Translations under genes and position numbers: made by a program | The notes under the pieces: model-generated | The model's input: only the letters and a program-made list of their open reading frames with translations | What the model was told of the DNA's origin: nothing | The model's database searches: none | Virus record (IMG/VR): IMGVR_UViG_3300025459_000202 | Location: 1-29,675 of that record | DNA length: 29,675 bases | From: a virus | Direction: 5' to 3' (one strand) | Part shown: positions 15,193 through 23,532 of the stretch, in pieces | Position numbering within the stretch: the first letter of the stretch is position 1 | Layout: each line of letters starts with the position of its first letter

Positions 15193-15510
15193 TTAGGGGT
15201 CAATTTTAATATCACCATCGATGCGTTTCAGAATTTTATCAAAATTAGTTTTGGCGACATTTCGATTATCTGCAATTTCTTTGTGGAATTCATTTACAAT
15301 TTGATTATCTCTTCGAATAGATGCATCATCTACATTTTTAATTTGGGTTGAAAGTTCAGAAAAGCTATTGGTCATATCTTGATGAAGTGCAATTATTGTT
15401 TGTGGTGTTTGCTGGATGGCAACCGCAGTTGTTATGACTTGCCAACAAATTGGTAACACGGCAATAACGCCGGCTGCAATTCCTAAATGAGCCCATTTAA
15501 TATTCTTCAT
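15193..15510 (-). CDS. Small single-pass membrane protein with coiled-coil tail
   Basis: 105 residues. A short basic N-terminus (MKNIKWAH) is followed by a hydrophobic helix at about 9-32 (LGIAAGVIAVLPICWQVITT) and then a polar, helical region with repeats of hydrophobic spacing (LHQDMTNSFSELSTQIKNV and later FDKILKRIDGDI), likely a coiled coil. It has no lipobox or signal-peptidase site I can see. The layout resembles phage inner-membrane accessory proteins (for example spanin- or holin-associated proteins), but no family is recognised. It lies between the ribonucleotide reductase and the Mom-like gene, with 108 AT-rich bases upstream in which I see no gene. Confidence 0.5.
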   Translation of the reverse strand: MKNIKWAHLGIAAGVIAVLPICWQVITTAVAIQQTPQTIIALHQDMTNSFSELSTQIKNVDDASIRRDNQIVNEFHKEIADNRNVAKTNFDKILKRIDGDIKIDP

Positions 15511-15618
15511 ATTTCTATTATGTATAACTCCAATCTAAAAAGCAAATTTATTTAAATTTACTTGTTTCTATAATAATATCTCATTTATAAATATAAAAAT
15601 ATTTACCTAAAACAAAAA

Positions 15619-18279
15619 TTAAGAACATTTAGACCATCCACACGTTGTGCATGATACACATCCTTCAAGATAAACCAATCCATTACCACACTCTGGACAT
15701 ACTTGACCCTTCGCTACTTCACCATTCTTGATATATTTTTTCAATACTCTAGCTGCAGCTGCACCCATTGAAGTAATATCTTCTGTCGCTTTTTGAAGTT
15801 GGTCAACAATAAACTGAATAGGAACGCCATGACGCAAACTTGTGGATGCAAGCCTGAACATTATTTGTTCCGTTGGAGTAAATTGTTTACTAAAATCTTC
15901 AATCAGAATATCATCAATTTCCAAAGCATACTGGCGATGTTTTACCTTGGATATTTTACCTTTCTTGAAGTTAGATTTCAAACCAAGACCGTTTAATTGA
16001 CCACCAAAAATTTCATACGGTTGTCCATTTTGAAGGCCAACAGCAATACAAAATTTTTCTCCTTTTACATTAACAACATAAATATCAGCATCTAATGTCG
16101 GTAGTCTTTTAGGAGCATCTATACAATCTGTGTTAATTTTCTGACGGGACAAATTAAGTTCTTTTAGTTCATCATCAGAAAAATTCTGATGGTGCATTTC
16201 TATATTTTCTGATTTTAATTTAAATGCTAAATCTTTGAAAGCAATATTGGATACAATGCCATACATTTTTTTATCTGGGAAAGCTGCTATAGATTTCACT
16301 TCTTTATCATGTGAAGCTAAAATAAACTTATAAACAGATTTCCAGTCCGATTCTATTGGAAGAAGATAAGTGGTTGAAATAGAAGAATCTACCCATTTCA
16401 TAACTTGTGACATAAATTCAAGTTTTTCCATTGGGTCAATTTCTGTTGAAGATTTAAATTTAATACCCACTTTATTAAGATTTTTTTCTATAAATTCAGC
16501 TATAGATTTTCCATTACGTCCATCCCATTCATCGCGAATAGTATCCGATTTCATTGAAATTGGAAATCCAGCTTCTTCAAACGTATCTCTAACAACTTTT
16601 GGAACATTGAAATAATATCTATATGAACCTTCCATTCTTGTTCGTTTCCAAAAATAAAGAAAGAAGGCAGATTCAATACCATAACTCATAACCAAATCTC
16701 TAAACATCAAACTTAACGTACCAGTTGGAGCAATAGAACTGTTGGTTACATTTCTAGCATAATTTCCATTAAGGGTTGGAACATTATATTTTTCATTAAG
16801 TTTTATTGATTCTTCAAGAACTCTTTTTACAAAAAGGGAAGATTTCCATTTTTCTTTATCAAACAAACCAAAATCACCTTTTTCTTTCCCATTTATTTCA
16901 GAACTGTAATATAACCAATAATTAAACAGTTTCATGAATTCTTCAAATGCATCATTAGCTTCTTTGGTAGCATAAACAAGATTTTTTTTGAATAACCAAC
17001 CTACTATATTAGTTACTCCAGCACCTGTTCTTCTAAGTTTTTGAATAGCCAATCTTTGGTGCGGTGTTGCATAAGTTTCATATACTAATTCACATTCATT
17101 AACATTATCTAAAAATCGATTTATCGATATCCCAATTCTTTCAAGTTGTCTAACATAAACTTCTGGGAGAGTTGAAAATTTACCAACGTTGAGTGAAGCT
17201 AAAACGCAAAGAGATTCCCGACTAAGATATTGTTCAGAACAAGCATTTGTTCCAATGATACGACTGTCATATTCATCTTTTGGGTCATACATGTAATCTG
17301 AATTGGAATATTTTCTAGCAATATCAATATTTTGGATGCCCGGTTCAGCATTTTGATACATGTTTTTTGCAATCAATTCCATTAATTTACGGGCTTTAAC
17401 TACTTTGGAAATAATTTCCTTTTTCTTATCGTGAGTAGCAATCTTATAAAATCTTCCATCTTTTTCCTGATTTGTATCCATATCCGCACTATGAACATCA
17501 ATATAAACTTTATCACCTTTCTTAACAGAAGGAACTTCAAATGATAATTCCCAATCTTTATCATCTTCTACAGCTTTATAAAATTTTTCCGTAAGTTGGA
17601 CTGAAATATTTGCATTCTGAATTTTTGTGTAATCGCTTTTGACCGTAATAAACTCTTCTATATCAGGATGACTAATATTTAAAGAAAATAACATAGCAGG
17701 AATACGACCTTTTTGGCCAACTGAATAACCAATTGTATCTATATGTTTCATCCAATGAACAGCGCCAGTAGATTTATTAGCACTATTTAGAAGTTTTGAC
17801 CCATTAGGGCGAAGTCGGCTAAAATCTACACCTAGCCCTTGACGATATGCTGCACATTTTGCAACAGTATAAGCAGCATTTTTCATAATCGATTCAAGAC
17901 TATCCCATTCTTCATCATCACGAAGAGCACCAAGAGAAATAGTTGTGCAATTAGCAAGAGAAATTTTTCTTCCTGTTCCAGCACCCTGCATAATGGAGCC
18001 TGCTGGATGCCACCAATCATTGTAAATTTCATCAAACCATCGCTCGCTCCAAAACTTTTTAAGTTCTTCTGTTTTTTCTACCGATGCAACATAATCACAA
18101 ACTCGTTTTAAAGCATCCACATATGATTCAGTATCATCTATAGCATATTTTTTTCTGAAAGCATCTATGGAAAACTGATTATTATTGAAATACTCTTCAG
18201 TAGTCAATTTTTTAACATCTTGATATTTAGTTGTAATTGTTGTCAGAAAATCCTTCTGTTCTTTTTCTTCTATTTTCAT
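15619..18279 (-). CDS. nrdJ: Class II (adenosylcobalamin-dependent) ribonucleotide reductase
   Basis: 886 residues. It reduces ribonucleotides to deoxyribonucleotides for phage DNA synthesis and works in the cytoplasm without a separate radical subunit. Motifs: SLANCTTISLG with C111 (one redox cysteine), N345-A-C347-S-E349 (the catalytic N-x-C-x-E) followed by SLCVLASLN, and the substrate-phosphate loop APTGT at 517-521. A TSCPD-type region (STSLRHGVPIQF) near 815 precedes the C-terminal cysteines C861, C864, C874, C877, C880 and C885 (CPEC, CVSC, CGWSKC), a zinc-ribbon-like end with a redox-active Cys pair. It would need B12 from the host. The GNAT gene upstream overlaps its start by 4 bases (ATGA). 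No intein, split or frameshift is seen. Confidence 0.9.
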   Translation of the reverse strand: MKIEEKEQKDFLTTITTKYQDVKKLTTEEYFNNNQFSIDAFRKKYAIDDTESYVDALKRVCDYVASVEKTEELKKFWSERWFDEIYNDWWHPAGSIMQGAGTGRKISLANCTTISLGALRDDEEWDSLESIMKNAAYTVAKCAAYRQGLGVDFSRLRPNGSKLLNSANKSTGAVHWMKHIDTIGYSVGQKGRIPAMLFSLNISHPDIEEFITVKSDYTKIQNANISVQLTEKFYKAVEDDKDWELSFEVPSVKKGDKVYIDVHSADMDTNQEKDGRFYKIATHDKKKEIISKVVKARKLMELIAKNMYQNAEPGIQNIDIARKYSNSDYMYDPKDEYDSRIIGTNACSEQYLSRESLCVLASLNVGKFSTLPEVYVRQLERIGISINRFLDNVNECELVYETYATPHQRLAIQKLRRTGAGVTNIVGWLFKKNLVYATKEANDAFEEFMKLFNYWLYYSSEINGKEKGDFGLFDKEKWKSSLFVKRVLEESIKLNEKYNVPTLNGNYARNVTNSSIAPTGTLSLMFRDLVMSYGIESAFFLYFWKRTRMEGSYRYYFNVPKVVRDTFEEAGFPISMKSDTIRDEWDGRNGKSIAEFIEKNLNKVGIKFKSSTEIDPMEKLEFMSQVMKWVDSSISTTYLLPIESDWKSVYKFILASHDKEVKSIAAFPDKKMYGIVSNIAFKDLAFKLKSENIEMHHQNFSDDELKELNLSRQKINTDCIDAPKRLPTLDADIYVVNVKGEKFCIAVGLQNGQPYEIFGGQLNGLGLKSNFKKGKISKVKHRQYALEIDDILIEDFSKQFTPTEQIMFRLASTSLRHGVPIQFIVDQLQKATEDITSMGAAAARVLKKYIKNGEVAKGQVCPECGNGLVYLEGCVSCTTCGWSKCS

Positions 18280-18737
18280 ATATTCATCAAATCGTGCTCC
18301 ATCACCACAGTTGGCTCATTTCTGTACATGCCAATTATTCCTGTTTTTTTCCATCCAAATTTCAAATGATATAATTCAGCACCAACAGTGTCCAAGTAAA
18401 TTTTTTCATAACCTAGCTTTTTAGCCCAATTGAATATATGTAATGTAAGTTTATTTCCAACTCCACGACCTCTGTATTTTGGATGAACCCACAATCCTAC
18501 GCACCAAGGATGTAAATCTACTCCTATGTCATTATTTATGTTAAATGCTTCCATACCCATAGGCACATCATCATAAATTGAGACAAAGCAATTTGCGTTA
18601 TTTCTTTTTGTGAGATATCTTTCTACGAAACTTAATGACTCTTCTTCGGAAACTTCCCATCTTCGTTTTATTGTGTCAAATACAAAATCAGAATTGTGCG
18701 ATTGAATTTCAACCACTTTTAATAAACCATTATTCAT
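18276..18737 (-). CDS. GNAT-family N-acetyltransferase
   Basis: 153 residues with a GNAT fold: beta strands, then GLWVHPKYRGRGVGNKL at about 81-97 carrying the acetyl-CoA-binding R-G-x-G-x-G (R89-G94), and a C-terminal ELYHLKFGWKKTGIIGMYRNEP segment typical of the late strands. It should transfer an acetyl group from acetyl-CoA to an amine; the target cannot be read from the sequence. Its stop overlaps the NrdJ start by four bases (ATGA), so the two are co-translated. Upstream are 132 bases without a gene, which could hold a promoter for this operon; I could not identify clear boxes. Confidence 0.75.
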   Translation of the reverse strand: MNNGLLKVVEIQSHNSDFVFDTIKRRWEVSEEESLSFVERYLTKRNNANCFVSIYDDVPMGMEAFNINNDIGVDLHPWCVGLWVHPKYRGRGVGNKLTLHIFNWAKKLGYEKIYLDTVGAELYHLKFGWKKTGIIGMYRNEPTVVMEHDLMNI

Positions 18738-18869
18738 ATATCCTAAAAGTCTTTACGTGAAGAATAATTAGCATTTCCTTTTTCCAAAACAGAGATTAGA
18801 ACGAAATTATTTTTTGATGTTTTTTCGCGTTTGGATTTTTTTCAGGTACGAGAAAATAGCGCTATCTAA

Positions 18870-20264
18870 TTAATCATCATCTGTAATTTGTTGTCGGTTT
18901 TTCTTAATTTGATTCCAATTATCTCTAACTAAATTTTGGAGTTTATCTTCATTGTCTTTCATCTTTTCCATACATTCTCTTCCCGCAGCAGTATTTGGGT
19001 CAAGAACTTTGACATTTCCATTACTTGCATCAAAATATGCTGGAAAAGTCATACCGTCAGCTCCAAAACGATTTTTAATAACGTGTATTCTGGCTGTGCC
19101 TAATGCTTTATCTTCCATTTTTCTTGAAAGACTAATAACAAAATCTCCAGTCATAATTTTTCTATAAGAGTCTGCAACATTCTGAGCCTGAATAACTTCT
19201 TCTTCATGCGCTCCTCTGTGGGCTTGTGAAGCAGACCAAATGGGAATTTGAAGTTCACCCGCAACTGACCTTAATTCTTCATAAACCGAACCAGCTTCAC
19301 TATAAGAATTTGCATTTTTATCTGCCGTGGCAGGCCTTAAAAGGTCAGCATAATCTACTATAATTAAATCGATTTTATTCCCCGTTAACATTTGAATACG
19401 TTCCACATGTGTTTTAATCGTATGCGAAGCAATGGTCTTGATTGGAAAATATTTGATAAATAATTTACCTTTAATTGAATCAATTTTATTCTTAACTATA
19501 TCAACATTTTTTCTAATGTCCTGAAAATTAATGCCCGTAAAACAACTATCATATCTTAAACCAACATAATTTTCGTTTAATTCCAAAGTAATATGAACAA
19601 CATTTTTTCCATCTTTCATAGCTTCTGAACCCAATCTAGTCAATAACCAAGATTTACCGGAACCTGCTGGAGCTACAACAAATCCCAGTTCGCCTTTTGC
19701 TAAACCACCATCCAATAGCTTATCAATTTCTTCCCAATTGGTCTTAACAGTATCACGACACAGTTCTGACATACGTTTTTCAATATCCACAAGATATTCA
19801 TGACCAAGATTTCTTTCCATACCGGCTTTTAGAGCTTCATCAACCACCCGTCTAATCTGGTCATATTGACCTAATTTTAGAAAATCTGTGGATGATACAA
19901 TAGCGTTTTTCATTTTTTGATTTTTACAGAACTCCAAAAATTGTTCCATAATAAATTTTAAATCTGGTGAATCTATATGGTGAGTATAAACGTTCTTTAG
20001 TTGTTCAACTACAGCAGCTTTTAACACATCACTTCTAATTTTTTCTGACTCAATTCCAAATACTTGAAGAGTTGGGCATGATTTATATTTTAGAAAATAA
20101 TCCATTATTTGTTGAACTATCCATTTATTTGCATCTGACTCGAAGTAATCAGGAGTAAGAATATCAAGAATCCGTTCTATAAATAATTTGTCTGTTACTA
20201 ATGATGCTATACACTTTGATTGAAATTCACTTCCATATTTTTTAAGATTGTCTATATTTTCCAT
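18870..20264 (-). CDS. DnaB/gp41-like replicative DNA helicase
   Basis: 464 residues. The N-terminal 150 residues are helical and likely the primase- or ring-contacting domain; the C-terminal RecA-like ATPase has Walker A APAGSGKS at 198-205, Walker B IDLIIVDYADLL with D304, and SASQAH at 344-349, the Q-containing H3-like motif of DnaB helicases. It should unwind DNA ahead of the replication fork as a hexamer, as T4 gp41 does. No primase gene was found in the window. The last 35 residues are charged and end in DDD. It stands alone: 132 bases separate it from the GNAT gene and 111 from the divergent zinc-module gene. Its closest family name (gp41, DnaB, or DnaB-like) needs a search. Confidence 0.82.
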   Translation of the reverse strand: MENIDNLKKYGSEFQSKCIASLVTDKLFIERILDILTPDYFESDANKWIVQQIMDYFLKYKSCPTLQVFGIESEKIRSDVLKAAVVEQLKNVYTHHIDSPDLKFIMEQFLEFCKNQKMKNAIVSSTDFLKLGQYDQIRRVVDEALKAGMERNLGHEYLVDIEKRMSELCRDTVKTNWEEIDKLLDGGLAKGELGFVVAPAGSGKSWLLTRLGSEAMKDGKNVVHITLELNENYVGLRYDSCFTGINFQDIRKNVDIVKNKIDSIKGKLFIKYFPIKTIASHTIKTHVERIQMLTGNKIDLIIVDYADLLRPATADKNANSYSEAGSVYEELRSVAGELQIPIWSASQAHRGAHEEEVIQAQNVADSYRKIMTGDFVISLSRKMEDKALGTARIHVIKNRFGADGMTFPAYFDASNGNVKVLDPNTAAGRECMEKMKDNEDKLQNLVRDNWNQIKKNRQQITDDD

Positions 20265-20279
20265 ATATTTTATTTGTTA

Positions 20280-20292
20280 GTGTACTTTACAC
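20280..20292. promoter_or_regulatory. Possible operator: GTGTA-CTT-TACAC inverted repeat
   Basis: A perfect 5-bp inverted repeat with a 3-base spacer lies 16 bases upstream of the helicase start, in the divergent region between the helicase and the zinc-module gene. Read on the minus strand it is GTGTAAAGTACAC and overlaps a plausible extended -10 region (TTTACT, 16 bases, TAAAGT). It could be a repressor site for the helicase promoter. Chance palindromes of this size are common in AT-rich DNA, so confidence is low. Confidence 0.22.
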
Positions 20293-20375
20293 CATAAACC
20301 TAAATAGTAAACTTTTTATACCATTTCAATCCTTTTTTAATTCATCTACTAAAATACTGATTATATTTATAAAAT

Positions 20376-21722
20376 ATGACACCAATGGAATTCCATAAAT
20401 TAATTTGGGAAGTTATAAAAGAGGTTAGAATTTATAACAGGCAATATGGTCCTGATTTTCGTACAAGCACCGAGTATGAATTAACACCGGAAGAACAATT
20501 TGCCTTGAAAGGCATGACTACAAAACAAAGACAAAAATTTGCCTCAATGAAACTTAAACAAGCCAGAAGAAATAAAGGATTGTGTATTCAATGTGGTAAA
20601 AATCCAGCAATTATAAAACCAAATGGAAAAAGAGGAATATATTGTGAAGATTGTCTTAAACAATTTAGAGCAGCTAGAGAAAAATTAATAAAGAAACGTG
20701 GTTCTTGTGCGAGATGTCCAAATCCACCCCTGCCGGGTAAAAAACTTTGTCAAAAATGTGAAGATGAACTTAAAGCTAGACGACTTCAAGCATTGAAACA
20801 AGGTATTTGTATTAAGTGTTTTAAGAAAAAAGCAGAAAAAGACGACAAAGGAAATCAAATGCAGGTTTGCAGAGATTGTGCAAAACTTAAAAAAGACAAA
20901 GAAGAACTGCGAAGAGAAACCGATAGATTCAAAAATATTCTTAAACCCGCAATGAGAGCTAGAGAAAAATATAGGCGAGATATGATGAGAGGCGCAAAAA
21001 TTGGTTATGAGTTAGAAGAACAAACATTTATCACAAAAAATGATTTCAAACAACTTATTAAAGAAGTAATTGATGAAGTAACTGGAAAACCATACCATGA
21101 TGAATTTTCTGATTTACCTATCTCAAGACAAAGAAAATATCAACTAAGAAGAGAAAAAGAAAATAAATGTATAATATGTGGAGAACCTGCTGTTGTAGCA
21201 AGATATTGCTTAAAACATGCTATTATTTATAGAGAAGCTCAAAGACGTGCATTAGGTTATAAAACAAGAAGATTTGGTAGCAAAACATATAAATTGCAAT
21301 TAGCATTTGATAAAGCAGTTGACGATGCAATCCAAAAAGAGCGTAAAAAACAACAGCAACAACCTTCTTTTAATGATTATGTAATTGAAATAATTAATGA
21401 AATAGGTCGTCCTCCAATTAAAGACGAATTTTCTGATTTACCCATTTCAAATCAACATAAATGGCGATTAAGAATGAAAAAAGCAAAGCGTTGTATAGAT
21501 TGTGGACAACCTGCTACCATCAGAGAATACTGCTTAAAACATGCCATTGCTTCTAGAGAACGTCAAAGACGTAGATTGGGTAATATAGAAAGACATGGTG
21601 GTAGTTTAACATATAGACTAAAGGCATTAGCTGATTTAGCAAAATTAACGAAAGAAATTGAAATAGAAGTTGAAAGAAAAATTGAACAGAAACGTGAAAA
21701 AGAAGCTCTTCATGGATTCTAA
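20376..21722 (+). CDS. Zinc-module repeat protein (five Cys/His clusters, LIKEVIDE-type helices)
   Basis: 448 residues, family not recognised. It holds three C4 clusters (C70/C73/C90/C93; C111/C114/C125/C128; C145/C148/C165/C168) and then two C3H clusters of form C-x2-C-G-x-P-A-x4-5-Y-C-x2-H (about 259-275 and 367-383). The last two lie in near-identical 50-residue repeats starting DEFSDLPIS. Each of the three segments begins with an amphipathic helix: FHKLIWEVIKEV, FKQLIKEVIDEV and FNDYVIEIINEI. The whole chain is strongly basic, so it probably binds DNA or RNA, or is packed with it. It could be a transcription-related or virion protein. The start ATG is AT-rich with no Shine-Dalgarno; a hairpin terminator follows the stop by 48 bases. 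Confidence 0.6.
   Translation: MTPMEFHKLIWEVIKEVRIYNRQYGPDFRTSTEYELTPEEQFALKGMTTKQRQKFASMKLKQARRNKGLCIQCGKNPAIIKPNGKRGIYCEDCLKQFRAAREKLIKKRGSCARCPNPPLPGKKLCQKCEDELKARRLQALKQGICIKCFKKKAEKDDKGNQMQVCRDCAKLKKDKEELRRETDRFKNILKPAMRAREKYRRDMMRGAKIGYELEEQTFITKNDFKQLIKEVIDEVTGKPYHDEFSDLPISRQRKYQLRREKENKCIICGEPAVVARYCLKHAIIYREAQRRALGYKTRRFGSKTYKLQLAFDKAVDDAIQKERKKQQQQPSFNDYVIEIINEIGRPPIKDEFSDLPISNQHKWRLRMKKAKRCIDCGQPATIREYCLKHAIASRERQRRRLGNIERHGGSLTYRLKALADLAKLTKEIEIEVERKIEQKREKEALHGF
21099..21247 (+). repeat. Internal repeat unit 1 (149 bases)
   Basis: First copy of a 149-base unit coding for DEFSDLPIS, a basic helix, C-x2-C-G-x-P-A, Y-C-L-K-H-A and an R-E-x-Q-R-R end. It pairs with the unit at 21423-21571 with no length difference, while the DNA has diverged at many silent positions. 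This indicates an old in-frame duplication held by selection on the protein. Confidence 0.75.
21423..21571 (+). repeat. Internal repeat unit 2 (149 bases)
   Basis: Second copy of the 149-base unit at 21099-21247. It codes for DEFSDLPISNQHKWRLR, C-I-D-C-G-Q-P-A and Y-C-L-K-H-A. The cysteines, the histidine and the DEFSDLPIS start are kept, and the intervening residues vary. Confidence 0.75.
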
Positions 21723-21770
21723 AATAAAATATTATTTTTTTTGGTAATCATAATATGTATTATATGAAAT

Positions 21771-21790
21771 CGCCTGTATGAGGCGCTTTT
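21771..21790 (+). terminator. Possible weak terminator
   Basis: CGCCT-GTATG-AGGCG forms a 5-bp GC-rich stem with a 5-base loop, followed by CTTTT. It lies 48 bases after the stop of the zinc-module gene and before the next + gene. The short stem and four-T tail make it a partial terminator or attenuator at best. Confidence 0.4.
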
Positions 21791-21827
21791 AAGTAAAACT
21801 ACAACAATTAAAAGATAAGGATATAAT

Positions 21828-22754
21828 ATGAGTTTCGACCTCAATATTTTAGTTAACGGCAACCGCTGTAAACAACATCAACATGAAGGAAAAACATACA
21901 TTGAAGCCAAAAATGGCAGTGAATATGTCATAGAAATTAAAAATAATCATTACAAGAGAGTTCTTGCAGTATGTTCTGTGGACGGATTAAATGTTTTAAC
22001 AGGCAAAACTGCATCAGAGACAGATACAGGTTATATTATTGGGCCTTACTCTTCTGAAAAAATCAAGGGATTTAGGTTTTCAGATAGTGAGTGGGCAATA
22101 TTTAAATTTGGTTACAAATTTTACGGAAACACTTATGCTCAATCCAAGGAAGATGGTTCTGAGAAGAATTGTGGTATAATTGGTATAAAACTTTTTTATG
22201 AAAAGGAACTAGAACCATCTATAACTTATACCATTAATACCTATCCGCCTGTAGCTGTCTATCCGTGGTGGCCATATTATACATGGCCTACTTGGTGGTA
22301 TCAAGGATATAGTGGAACAGGATTATCAGCAGGTAATATTAATACAAACTATTCCGTTACGGGTGCTGCTTTGAATAACGCCACTTACACTTGTAATAAT
22401 GGTAGTGGAACAGGATTATTAGCCGGTAATATACCATCGTTATCCAATGTTTCTGCTAATTATTGTTGTTCAGCAGGTAATGAACAAGATTTATTTGCTT
22501 ATCATGGAAACATTGAAGTAGAACAACCAAAACAGAAATTCGATATGGGAACCGAATGGGGGAGAAAAGAATATAGTAAAGTTCATAGTGTTTCATTTGA
22601 AAGAGGATATTTAGCTCAAGCATTTGACATCTATTATGCTTCTAGAGAAGCTTTACTCAATATGGGTATTCCTCTTAATAAAGGATTATCTGTGAATTTA
22701 CCACAAAGTTTCCCCGGTGGATATGCCCAACCACCTAAAAATTGGAATGGTTAA
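21828..22754 (+). CDS. Conserved unknown protein with Trp/Tyr/Pro-rich linker
   Basis: 308 residues of a conserved unknown family found, as I recall, in bacteria and phages. The N-terminal beta domain has VDGLNVLTGK at 51-60, GYIIGPYSS near 68-76 and NCGIIGIKLF at 114-123. The middle holds a strand of aromatic residues (PWWPYYTWPTWWYQGY, about 146-161) and two copies of SGTGLxAGNI at 162-171 and 193-202. The C-terminal part is GTEWG (241-245), SVSFER (254-259) and YYASREALLNMGI (269-281). It has a good Shine-Dalgarno (AAGGA, 7 bases before the ATG), suggesting high expression, which would suit a structural or surface-exposed protein. It ends before a bidirectional terminator. Function unknown. 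Confidence 0.65.
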   Translation: MSFDLNILVNGNRCKQHQHEGKTYIEAKNGSEYVIEIKNNHYKRVLAVCSVDGLNVLTGKTASETDTGYIIGPYSSEKIKGFRFSDSEWAIFKFGYKFYGNTYAQSKEDGSEKNCGIIGIKLFYEKELEPSITYTINTYPPVAVYPWWPYYTWPTWWYQGYSGTGLSAGNINTNYSVTGAALNNATYTCNNGSGTGLLAGNIPSLSNVSANYCCSAGNEQDLFAYHGNIEVEQPKQKFDMGTEWGRKEYSKVHSVSFERGYLAQAFDIYYASREALLNMGIPLNKGLSVNLPQSFPGGYAQPPKNWNG

Positions 22755-22771
22755 ATAGAAAATTTATTACA

Positions 22772-22801
22772 AAAAGCGCTAGAGCAAAATCTAGCGCTTT
22801 T
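22772..22801. terminator. Bidirectional Rho-independent terminator
   Basis: A perfect 12-bp stem, AAAAGCGCTAGA (22772-22783) paired with TCTAGCGCTTTT (22790-22801), with a 6-base loop. The A-rich left arm and T-rich right arm mean both strands end in a U-run. It sits between the convergent stops of the 308-residue gene (22754, +) and the methyltransferase gene (22800, -); the methyltransferase stop codon itself overlaps the right arm. Confidence 0.85.
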
Positions 22802-23531
22802 ATTTTTGATTTAATCTTCCTATTATTTTATCGTAGTACTTTTCTTCCTTCTCAATTAAGATAAATTTTCTATTACAATTTCTAGCTGCTATACCTGTAG
22901 TTCCACTTCCTGCACAATTATCTAAAACCGTATCACCTTCGTTTGTATATGTCTTTATTAAAAATTCTTCTAACTCAACAGGTTTTTGAGTAGGATGGAT
23001 TGATTTATTTCTGGACACATTAGGATAGTTCAATATAGTTGTAGGATAGTAAATGTCATTTTTAACAATAGATAAATTGGCAGGTTTGGAAGATAAATAC
23101 ATATCAGATTTTCTATTTTGATATACTGTTTTACCTATTCTCTTTCCTTTCAATTTTCCTTTCCACATTTGGGGGTTGTAAGTAGGCCGACCTTCATAAA
23201 AAATACAAACATCTTCATGTTTTTTAAGAGGCATTTTCTTTGCCAACTGAAAATTTGCTGCTTGAGATTTTATCCAAATATAACTATATTTAAACCACTT
23301 TCTATTACTGTTAATTAAATCAGTAGTAAAAGGTTGAACAGAATGTAATGCTACTACTCCACGAAGTTTTAGAATTCTTTTGTATTCTACCCACAATCTA
23401 TTTAAGTCAATTTCTTGGTCCCACTTACAATCGGTAATGGAAAATGGAAGGTCACACAAAATCATATCGATAGAATTAGCATCTAATTTTACCATATAAT
23501 CAAAACAATCACCACAAAAAATATTTTCCAT
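22800..23531 (-). CDS. DNA methyltransferase (N6-adenine or N4-cytosine, PF01555 type)
   Basis: 243 residues. Motif IV is DLPF at 27-30, in the place of the usual DPPY/DLPY, followed by SITDCKWD as in phage enzymes of this class. Motif I is DNCAGSGTTG at 204-213, preceded by the HPTQKPVELEEFLIKTYT segment of the family, so the motif order is IV then I (beta class). It should transfer a methyl group from SAM to an amino group of adenine or cytosine in DNA, masking phage DNA or affecting its expression. No restriction nuclease or specificity subunit is next to it, so it is probably a stand-alone enzyme. It directly follows the FEN gene (one-base gap). Target sequence unknown. Confidence 0.85.
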   Translation of the reverse strand: MENIFCGDCFDYMVKLDANSIDMILCDLPFSITDCKWDQEIDLNRLWVEYKRILKLRGVVALHSVQPFTTDLINSNRKWFKYSYIWIKSQAANFQLAKKMPLKKHEDVCIFYEGRPTYNPQMWKGKLKGKRIGKTVYQNRKSDMYLSSKPANLSIVKNDIYYPTTILNYPNVSRNKSIHPTQKPVELEEFLIKTYTNEGDTVLDNCAGSGTTGIAARNCNRKFILIEKEEKYYDKIIGRLNQK

Positions 23532-23532
23532 T

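Noticed and set aside
18856-18865. ATAGCGCTAT palindrome after the helicase gene as a terminator
   Set aside because: There is no room for a stable loop and only a short T-run; it may be a protein site, but nothing else supports it.
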